A program made the position numbers and the translations under genes. The notes beneath the pieces are model-generated. The model saw only the letters and a list, made by a program, of their open reading frames with translations. It did no database searches and was not told the origin of the DNA. This document shows, one piece after another, positions 11,776-20,900 of a stretch of DNA of 25,885 nt (position 1 is the first letter of the stretch; every line of letters starts with the position of its first letter). The DNA is from Pelargonium cotyledonis (lineage: Eukaryota > Streptophyta > Magnoliopsida > Geraniales > Geraniaceae): NCBI GenBank assembly GCA_036897625.1, contig JAYMTA010000629.1, positions 1 through 25,885 of the forward strand. Direction: 5' to 3'.

Positions 11776-12039
11776 CTGTAACACATGCACACAAAAGGCA
11801 GTAAATTAATGTCAAACCATCAACAAACATCACATGAATCATCTAAAATATTGATAATATCAATTTTACAACCAAAGATATTTCTACAAGCCAAAAGAAT
11901 CAAATAGCTCATTTAGCGTCCAGGTGGAAGTGTGACATGTTAAGTCTAGCATAAGGGTCATCCTTGTTTCAAGTGTAACACTACCACTGTCATGCACTAA
12001 CGATGTGTATATCTATTAAGAAAAATTAAAAGAACTTAC
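11776..12039 (-). other. 3' UTR intron of the otubain gene
   Basis: On the minus strand the donor TTTTG|GTAAGTTC at 12040/12039 and the acceptor GTTACAG|GCCATC at 11776/11775 are both strong. The intron starts only 17 nt after the stop codon (12059-12057), too close to be expected to trigger nonsense-mediated decay. The terminal exon then runs from 11775 to about 11455. Confidence 0.65.
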
Positions 12040-12056
12040 CAAAAGAGACAAGAGTA

Positions 12057-12339
12057 TCACTTGGGGTAAAGAATATCGAAGTGACCCGGACGATACAGCA
12101 AGGAAATAAAGGGAGTAATGGTCTGACAGCTACCACCATTAACATTTGGAGGACTGCCTGCAGGAGTGAAATCGTGATGATTTACACTGACTCCAGCGGT
12201 GTCACATGAACTGCGGTCGAGATATACAACACGAATTGCCACGCCCAATGCATCTGAAAGAGGAGTAATGTGCACATGGTCACTTTCTTCACCCATTGGC
12301 TCCACCAACGATTTGCAAAAATAAGGGAAAACAGAAAAA

Positions 12340-12386
<47 letters not shown>

Positions 12387-14896
12387 GGATAATGCACATT
12401 CTTTTTGTAAATGATTAGAAATTTAAACAATCTTGTTAGAGTACAGTACAGAATGAAACTACAGTGGTTGCGTTGAGAGAGCTAAAATAGACAAAAGGAG
12501 ATAATGTTGTAATAAATAGCAAAATGAACCAATAGCCATAAATATGTTCTTACAATGTCAAAAAAAGAAGCAACTGATAAATTCCAACAGTCTTTCTTTT
12601 CTTACACTAATAGGTCCGTAAAAAGGTTCTCCTTCAATCTTGTAACAAAATTATGGAACCTGCTCATTTCTGAAGAGTAACGACTTCTACTTGAGTAAAT
12701 TAATTACTTCATACAAAACATGGAAAATTTTATTATTAAGCATATAGTTAAACCAACCTGCTCCACTGTAGCATTTGTTAATCCCAATATAAAGGGTTCA
12801 AAAAACTCTGACCGCTTTCGTATTTCCCCGGAGGTAACAAATCTGAAAAACATCACCACTAACAAACCAAAACTTTCAGAAAATATTGAGGAGCAGATTG
12901 CAACAGTACATCCATGTCTTTAGATGTCACTCACAATAATCAGATACTGACTGATCTCGGCTCCTAAGCACAAGCTCATCATGACTGCAACAAAGATGAA
13001 ACACATTTACTGCACTAGTCCATACAACTGTTCATATTTCCAACAACAAAGAGAACTCAGTAGTGGCATCATATCCAAGGTGAAGAACTGGTATAAACCT
13101 TATGGAAGTTTCATTTCCTTGCAAAGCACTTTCCAGCTGCTCAATAAATAGCTGAAATTTTTCACAGATATTAATACAGCTGTTAAAGAATAGTCAAGAG
13201 AAACTATGAAGTTAATTTTAAAACATGTAATAATGTCAAAACAATAACTAAATCACACATATAAGTAGGTAATCTACAACCATTAAGATTTTGATAGGTT
13301 CGGGGAACATTGATAAAAGCCTTATCAGTTATAACAATGAGAAATCCAAAAGTTTGATGCAGGAATATGTAGAATTATCATGCTCCTAGTAGAAAAGTGG
13401 GAAAAAAACAGGGGGGAAAAACAACAAAGCCATGACAACAAAAACAAGAAAAGAAGAATATAGTAAATAAGCTCACCGCAAAAAAGTCCTCAAAAGTAAA
13501 TTCTGCACAACCCAAGCTTTGGAGTGTTTTTCTACATTGTTCAATATTTGCTTTGATGCGATAAACTTCTGCCCGGTCTTGGGATTCCAAAATATGCTCC
13601 TAATATGGTAATCCAGATTTCATTTAGTAGTTAAAATTACTGTAATACTACCTCATCAAATAATAAAGTTAGGATACACTTAGACAGTGCAAACTAGATT
13701 AAGTTTCAAAGAATGTGTGTATTAGGACGGACAAGGTAAGAAAACATGAAGCTCCGAAAGAAACAGTTGCCATCTCCCCGTGTTCGTCGAATGGCGGCAT
13801 ACTGTCCATCAAGAACCTGTGTACAGTAAAATAACCATTTCAGTTCAAGTACATACAACATTAGCAATATGAACCATGCAAAACACCTGAATTAGTACCT
13901 TAATTTTTTCCAGCAAAATTGGGCTGCCTGATTGATATTCAGCTGCAAAGGAAGATAAAGGTCCTGCATTTCATCACCTTAAAGGTTTTTAATCTTAACA
14001 AAACCAGAACCAAACATATGTGCATCACTATAAATTCAATGGTGCAGAGTGAAGGGGACAGAACTTAAAGACAAATGAAAATGTATAGCATATATGTCTC
14101 TTGAACAAGTTGAACATGTCATAAAACCTGTAAAAACAATCAATGCCCTGCAAGTAATTAAAAAAAGTTGCATAAGAGAGAGGGAATAAAACAAAATAAC
14201 AGGTGAAAGAATTTGAGCAATGCTAATATATGATTAAGATTTTCTGCAACTACAAAACATATATATAACTTATAATTGTGCAACAAACAAAGGTGGGAAA
14301 CTCTCAATTAACCACCACACCAACCCCCTTCCTATTGTCCCAAAGAACAACAAGAAATCACCAAGCGCGTGGATCAACTGGTAATTGGTTGTTCCAGCTT
14401 AACCTGAGGTATCGAGTTCGAGTCCCGGGGAATGCAAATGCGTTAAAACTTGGTAGGGAGATCTTTGCCGCCCTTGTGGTCCTACCCAGCTCGAATGGGG
14501 ATCGGTCTGGGTGTGGTAAAACGGCTTAAAGTGCCAACCGCGAGTGTGTGTGCCCGCTCAGGAACCTCATGGTTTAGACAAAAAAAAAAAAAAAAAAAGA
14601 ACAACAAGAACATATACAAAAGCAGTAGAATTCAAAGAAGAAAAACAGACAACCAGTTATATGATAGGCCTAACTGGTTGAACATAAGCATCTAAAAAAT
14701 TAATGGTTGCTCTTACCTTGTTGCCTACAAATGGTGTTTTTGCAGCTTCCTCAGCCCGGATTGCAGATTGCTGCTGCATGATATCATTCATGATATCATC
14801 ATTTCCAAAATTACCCCAGGCATCCAATTCAGGTGTTGGAATAGATGTTGCAGAGTCTATCTTGCCGTCAGATACAACCCCTTCTTGATTTTGCAT
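12057..14896 (-). CDS. OTUB1: otubain-like deubiquitinating cysteine protease (OTUB1 type), with a frame lesion
   Basis: Coding exons, in transcript order: 14896-14717, 13963-13899, 13816-13733, 13599-13477, 13151-13099, 12984-12935, 12858-12758, and 12299-12057 (or from 12320). The product starts MQNQEGVV and contains PFVGNK, the OTU catalytic Asp/Cys motif GDGNCFFRSF, ESQDRAEVYRIK, FTFEDFFA, EPMGEESDH, and the catalytic His region NHHDF plus RPGHFDILYPK. Otubains cleave Lys48-linked ubiquitin chains; all triad residues are present. Length would be about 306 aa with the normal last exon, which is usual for plant otubains. Two anomalies: exon 2 begins GA-CCT where the frame needs three bases before CCT (one base short), and the expected acceptor of the last exon is AT instead of AG. 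Exon 3 also has a weak donor (GTCCGT). The rest of the frame is clean, so a recent lesion, an indel error or unusual splicing are all possible. Confidence 0.85.
12346..12382. repeat. (GA)n microsatellite
   Basis: About 18 GA units on the plus strand. On the minus strand it is a CT run and forms the polypyrimidine tract of the last otubain coding intron. Confidence 0.95.
14342..14610 (+). mobile_element. tRNA-derived SINE with 15-bp target-site duplications
   Basis: The 15-bp sequence AAAGAACAACAAGAA occurs exactly at 14342-14356 and 14596-14610. Between them lies a body of about 225 bp followed by an A run (14580-14598). The head carries a likely A box (GTGGATCAACTGG, 14369-14381) and a near-perfect B box GTTCGAGTCC (14416-14425), as in tRNA-derived plant SINEs. 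Inserted antisense to the otubain gene, in the intron between coding exons 1 and 2. Intact duplications suggest a fairly recent insertion. The SINE family is not assigned. Confidence 0.85.
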
Positions 14897-14941
14897 TGTC
14901 TTTCGAGCAAATAGAAAACTCCTGCCCTTCTTCCAAATCTC
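14897..14941 (-). other. 5' UTR part of the first coding exon of the otubain gene
   Basis: On the minus strand CAATTTAG|GAG places a 3' splice site with the exon starting at 14941, 45 nt before the ATG at 14896. A long T-run lies on the plus strand just beyond it (an A-run on the transcript strand), which is unusual so near an acceptor. Confidence 0.55.
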
Positions 14942-15653
14942 CTAAATTGGAATGCTGTTTTTTTTTTTTTTTTGCAATCAGCAGTAATCTGTATGCAAAG
15001 CTTGTCTACATCAGTTGATTCAAATCCTAATTTCCCAAAACTAGTATGAAAAGTATACTCTGAATCAGCAAAAACCCTTTTGCGTAGTCTAGTTTATACA
15101 CAGAGATCTTGACCATGAATTGATCTTCTACCTTTATATGTGTTTTAATTTTAATAAACAAACATATTAGGTAAGAAGGCCAAATCAAAATGGATGTCAT
15201 AATTCATACCAACAAGTCTTGCAATGAAACATTTGAATGAACACATCAATTTGAAATAAGTTCAATACGATATAAAGTACTAGAAACAAACTAAAACAGC
15301 CAAAGAAAATCATAGGGCCTAGGAAACAAGCTGTAACAAAAGTCACAATCTCCATACTAAAGAGTCTATCATCCTCGTACTCAAGAACACAACAAGCAAT
15401 GGCTGACATGCAGCATTAATGCCATAATTCATCAAAAACCTTAGAAGCAAACATATGAATTGAGCATTTTTGGTCCTCCTGAAGCACTCGATCAAAGCAA
15501 TCCGTGGGATCAGTGTCGGACCAGAAAGTTACCCGAGTTCAACGAACCAGAAAGTAACTGATACAACAAATATATATCATAAAAAATTCAGAAATGATCT
15601 CATCTGGTTCGATTTCTGGAAAACAGGGATCAGTGTCGGAGTGTACCACCAAC
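14942..15653 (-). other. 5' UTR intron of the otubain gene
   Basis: The donor ATACAG|GTTGGT at 15654/15653 pairs with the acceptor at 14942. The interior has no coding signal. A 15-bp word, GGGATCAGTGTCGGA, occurs twice, at 15506-15520 and 15626-15640. Confidence 0.45.
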
Positions 15654-15800
15654 CTGTATGGATTAGAAGATTGATTCCCAGGTCTGATGTTCTTCGCCGA
15701 TTGAATCCGAACAAAAGTGCTCCGTGAGCGCGCGCGATTGATTGATCACGCTCTGCTCTCGAAGTCGATTTTCTTGAATTTTTGCATAGGATTGGCTTTA
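15654..15800 (-). other. untranslated first exon of the otubain gene
   Basis: This stretch is richer in G and C than its surroundings, contains CGCGCGCG-type sequence near 15728-15740, and ends in a usable donor at 15654. The start of transcription is estimated. Confidence 0.4.
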
Positions 15801-15959
15801 GGGTTACGGATACACACAGTCACGCAGTGTTTTACTTTTTGACCTTTTCGGTTTTCACGAGGCGGAAGCCGAGGTCCACGTGTTTCTTACCCATCCGTTG
15901 ATGATGTTAGCACATCATCCTGGCCGTTCATTTTGTTATCATCCGTCTATAGATAAATA
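15799..15959. promoter_or_regulatory. probable divergent promoter, otubain gene (-) / DCD gene (+)
   Basis: Within 160 bp lie a telo-box-like AACCCTAA (minus strand, 15806-15799), a palindromic G-box CACGTG (15877-15882), and a TATA-like CTATAGATAAATA (15947-15959) on the plus strand. The TATA fits a plus-strand start near 15985, followed by a GC-richer leader. Roles of these motifs are inference from known plant promoter elements. Confidence 0.45.
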
Positions 15960-15984
15960 CGAACTCCGTCAGTGTGCCTTTCCA

Positions 15985-16056
15985 AAATTCGTGCTTTACC
16001 TTCACTGGCTCGCGATAATCTATCGGAGGAGACATACAGCGCAGCTCGGGTTTCCG
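15985..16056 (+). other. probable untranslated first exon of the DCD gene
   Basis: A GC-richer stretch downstream of the TATA-like motif ends at a usable donor, TTTCCG|GTATGTTT (16056/16057). It would be joined across a long leader intron to sequence just before the ATG at 17901. No acceptor stands out; candidates end at about 17860 and 17883. Confidence 0.35.
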
Positions 16057-16809
16057 GTATGTTTACGTAGACTCGTTCCTCTATTGCGTTTCTGTTTGGT
16101 TTGATAGAAAATTTGTAGTGAAAAAATATATTGGAAGATTTTTCTAGGTTATGAATTCATGATGATTGAGTTCCGCGTTTGAGCTGTAAAATATCTCAGG
16201 TTTATGAACATATTTTGCTTTTTGTTTGTATATATTTACTCGCACTAGGTTTTGGCTGTTGTTAATACTCTTGCCATCAAGAGCTTTGCGATATGGAGCT
16301 TGAATAAATGTATACCTGGAGCCACTCAAGATTTTCATGAAAAGCATTTTTAATGGATGCAGTTGTAACACAAAACAACGATATATGGTTTATTACCAGG
16401 AGGTTCTAAATGATTGGCACCTCCACTATGTTGGAATTTAGCTTGCAGAAAAGGCATAGAAGTTCAAAACTTAACCGTAGATAATTTTTCTACCTTATGT
16501 AATTGGAGGTTATGTGTTCAATAGTAATTCAGCTTCATTATTTGTTATTAAGAGGATGAATTATTATAGGTAGGGAAGGGCTTACATGAGGTACATCTTT
16601 TTGTATTGGAGTTGTGTAATGTTAGGCATAGGTGATTTGGAGTTAACTTGAGGACATTTTCAAAATTGAAGAGTTTGTTGAACCCCTAGATGGTTAATAG
16701 AGGTATAACTGAGGTGAAATAAGAATTGTTTATTTAGGGCTTCTTAGAAGCCTTGTAGGGCTCTAGAGCGGAAGTTGACTCATAGAAAGTTAAGGGGTTA
16801 TGAAGGTTG

Positions 16810-17180
16810 TATCTTAGCACTAGATGAGAGAATGCTTTGGTTGATGTTTGGTACCACTAGATATTACACGTCGGAAATGTGATTATCGAGGAAGAGTTGG
16901 GCTGTTAGGGTACTAGTGCTTATCAAAGATAGGATGTAGAAAATTTGTTAAGGTGGTTTGATCATGTAGGTTAGCGAGATCAATAACCCACAAGGATAGG
17001 TATGACTTTTGTTAAGAGAAAGTAAAAGAGGTAGTTGTAGAATCTAGTTACATGAAAACAAGTAGTGATGAAAGACGCAATAACATTTTCTTACAAGAGA
17101 ATTAGGTAAGACAATGAAGAAGGGGAGAATACGAGCATAAGATTTCAAAGAGTTTTGTTAATTGCTTTATGTTGTATATC
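16810..17180 (+). mobile_element. LINE remnant, C-terminal end of ORF2, in DCD leader intron
   Basis: The plus strand gives ERMLWLMFGTTR followed by a downstream IKDRM, a stop, then KICLRWFDHV. This matches the order at the end of plant LINE ORF2 proteins (MLRWMCGHTR, then an EDKM-type motif, then LRWFGHV). Stops and frame changes make it a dead fragment. It is in the same orientation as the DCD gene. The rest of 16057-17860 shows nothing else recognisable. Confidence 0.6.
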
Positions 17181-17889
17181 TCAACATTATTTTAGAAATG
17201 ACTTGATTGTCGTATGAGTAGTTGAATTATGATCTCTTGAAGAGAAATGGTTCAGTTTCTCCCTTTAGTGACTTATGATGCGCTATTTTTGTCTTGTAGT
17301 TGACATAAGTAGTTTGTTGTAGTCGTTCAACGTATTTTCATATCTAGCGTTCTTTTCGTCGAATGGTAGATGAGTAGCTTCACTTTTCCAATCCCATTCT
17401 TTATACCTTTCAACCTCTTTACCTAATGAAATCTTGGTGCTGGAAGGATGCACCAAACAATGATAATGCTTGAGATGATCAAAATCAATCGACAAGGGAC
17501 TTTGTTCACTATTATTTTCATCCTACATCAAATGGAAGATGAATACCTTAAACAATGGGTTTCAATCGATTGATGAACTAATTTCTTAATCTTGTCAAAT
17601 TTAGAAAGGAAATTCTATGTTTTCGACATTTGATAATGGGATGCCATGAATAGGAAATAGAATAATGATTTGAAAATCATAAAAACTTCTATATAAGTTG
17701 GTAAGCCATGCATCTCATGTTTTGAATATATATGTAGAAACGCAAAGTTTAATGTGATATACACAATATTTTCATCCTCTAACTTTTGTGCATAGTTCAT
17801 GTACACATGTTTTTGTGTTCCATTTTATTACAATGGATACCTATGAGCCACATTAAATAGTTTGGGAGGTTTCATTGTATAAAGTTGTA

Positions 17890-17904
17890 ATGGCATCACC
17901 ATGA
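17890..17904 (+). CDS. minimal upstream ORF overlapping the DCD start (MASP)
   Basis: ATG at 17890 reads four codons (MASP) to TGA at 17902-17904. The stop overlaps the main ATG at 17901 as ATGA. Such an overlap can permit reinitiation or lower main-frame use. It only matters if transcription starts upstream. Confidence 0.35.
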   Translation: MASP

Positions 17905-20900
17905 CAAGGATAAGGAGGAGAGGGAAGAAGTATTTAGGTTCAGGGCCGCCAACAAATAATTTGAATGTGGGTAAAAAGATAGAGAAGAGTGCAACAAATA
18001 GAAGAACTCCAAAGAAAGATGTAGCTTCTACCTTTACCGTGGGCTTATCTTCTGTGGCCACTCTCAATCCTCCTGTTACAACTGATGCTACTACATCTCA
18101 TGCTTTAACTACATCCAAGAGTAAAGCTATTGAGAGCAAACGAAATGGGGAGGGTGAAGGACGAAACAATGAGGACAAAAGGAAGGACAATGAGAGAAGG
18201 GAAAGAAACTTTGAGGGAAAAAGGAAAGGCAAGGAGAGAGGAGAACGAAACTCTAAGGGCAAAAGGAAAGACAAGGAATGGTAAGGAGATTGGAGAACGG
18301 ATCTCTGGGTTCATTTTCATGTGCAGTGCCAAAACAAAGCGAGAATGCTATCAACACCGTGTTTTTGGGCTACCCAAAGGGAAGAAGGAAGTTGTAGACA
18401 AAATTAAGTATGGTGCAAAGCTCTTTTTGTTTGACTTTGATTTGAAGCTTCTTTACGGCATATACAAGGCAACTTCAGACGGAAGGTTAAACTTGGAACC
18501 AAATGCATTCAAAGGAAATTTTCCAGCACAGGTAATAAGGATTTCTCCATTAATGAAGTAGAATAACATTCACATTAAAGAATGCTACTTATACGTGATA
18601 TCATAAATATTAATCACGTTGAGCTTTAAATAGTAGTAAAAGGCGCACTTTGAACACACCTTGTTGAAGGATTTAGGGCTTGCACTTTTTCTTTCATCAA
18701 GCCAGACAACATACATCGATGAATGCCTTAGGGTGCTTAAGGCTAGAAAGTGTGCTTCTGGGGCAACAAACTTCCTTCTTCTTTGTGCAATATTTTATGC
18801 TTGGTGTTGAGAGGTGTTGAAGTGGGTAATAAAGTTTTCCACATTGAGTAAACATAAAGTTAACGAGTTAAATATATTGGTGAAAGTCGAGCTCCTCTAG
18901 TAAAGTTGGCATTTTTAGTAATGGAAGCTCTAAGCCATTAAGTTTAGCCCATTAACAAATTTCACATGGCATTGAAGCTGGTTTTGATCTAAACCTTGGT
19001 CCATAGGTGGCCCGTTTATTTTGCACCCCCTTAGTGGTTCTTGACTCGCTTGCAGATGGACATGCTTTCAACGATGTGTGGAAGAAAAATATCTACACAT
19101 GAGGGAATGAGTTGATTTGAAAGGTCATCGATTGTGCATGTGTTGAGCTCATAAAAAAAATGTGATACTCACACGTGTCCCACATTTGAAAAATAGAAAG
19201 TGGATGAGTTAAATATAATGTTGGAAGTCAAACTCATTATGTGTTTTCATTATGGAAAAGTATATAGAGAAAGACAAAGACTTGCACCATGTGTGTTTGT
19301 TGGTCTGGAACAGACTTATGATAAAGTTCTTAGAGGAATTTTATGATTAAAACTAGAAAAAAGTATGCATATTAAATATATTAATTTAGTACGAGATTTG
19401 CATGGAGAATCATCAACTAGTGTATGCACTAGTAGGAAATTCAGGAGAGACTTTTCCATTTTGATAAAATTACATTTAGGATCAACTCTAAGCTCTTTTC
19501 ATTTTGCCTTCCTCATTGATGAGCTGACAAGATATTTGCAAGATGAGATCCCTTGGTGTATGTCATTTGCAATTATATTGTTTTAGTTTATGAGAATAGA
19601 GTGGAGATTAATGCCAAATTAGATATATGGAGAGAGGGGCTTTAGAACTAAAGGGGTTCAAAATAACTAGAACTAGTACGAAATATTTGAAATGTTATTT
19701 TTGCAAAGAGGAGATGTGAGCAATGGCTTCTTTATGCTCATATATGAAGAAATTATTACAAGTAGCCATTTTAGATACGTTGAATCTAATGTATAATTCT
19801 AAAGATCAAGATATTGAAAAGAGTGTTGGAAATATAATAGTATAGGGTTGTTGAAGCTGATAAGAGCCTTTGGAGCTCTTTATAATAAAATAATCTTTGA
19901 AGCTGAAAGCGAAGTTCATATAAGATAGTTGTACAACTAGCTATGTTATATGTCACTGAGTGTTGGGCTCCAAAATAATTGCAAAGCCATAAAATGGTGT
20001 AATTGAGTTGAGAATGCTAAGATGGATGTGTGAAACATACAAAGATAAATGATCCCATTGGAAGAAAAAAAAAAGAATTAATTAGCAGAAACTAAAAAGG
20101 GTAGAGTTAGTAAATATTATAGTATTGATAAAATGTGATGGTAAATATTTTTTCACTAACCAATGTTTATGTTTTGTTCCGCATAAAGAATTGTCTAGGT
20201 ATGACCTTGCAACATTAAGTTTTGCTCAGCCTTTGATAGTCCTTGCGCCAATCATTGTATCTTCCCAACACATTTTTGTTTTTGAATTTGGTAAGGAGAG
20301 CAGTTTGATTGGAAACGTAATGCATGGTGGCTGTAATTAGTGTTTTGTAAGGCGCGTTGAGGGTGTTATCCGCAAGGCTAATATGGAGAAGAGGCGCTAC
20401 CGCGCAAGTCACATGTTTAGGCTGGGGTCCAATGAAGTGAGCACACGTTAAACAATAGATAAGAACTATAGATTTTTGAAGACTTTATTACTTAGTCTCT
20501 AATGAAAACTATTAAGATGAAGAGTATGTGTTTAAAGTAGTCCCATAATTGAGGTTGCATTGATCTTTCACCCGTTGCTGAAACTGTTCCTCATTCTGCA
20601 TATTCCGAACTGAGAAAAGAAAATTATGTTTAATCCTGTCCTAGCTTCATATATCTAATAGGTGCCTTCCAAGACATCTGTTGGCTGATGAACTTCTGTG
20701 ACACTTCTCTTGAATGCATTCATGTTAACTTTTCAATACCATTGGGGACAAAGATCAAAAGCCAGCCTTTCTTTTACTTGTAAGACAATTATCTTGCCCC
20801 TGCATTGCATTCTGTTCTAATTATTATTTGTTTCTATTTGTGTTTTGTTTGGTTCAGGTGAGATGTAAGACAATTATCTTGCCCCTGCATTGCATTCTGT

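Noticed and set aside
14416..14425. Possible functional tRNA gene (B box present)
   Set aside because: The region cannot be folded by eye into a cloverleaf with an anticodon arm, and target duplications and an A tail mark it as a SINE.
14278..14695. Overlapping plus-strand frames near 14.3-14.7 kb
   Set aside because: They lie across the SINE and its flanks in an otubain intron; explained by the mobile element.
20340..20440. GC-richer patch in DCD intron 2 considered as an exon
   Set aside because: No frame shows family resemblance and the DCD domain is already continuous from 18531 to 20943.
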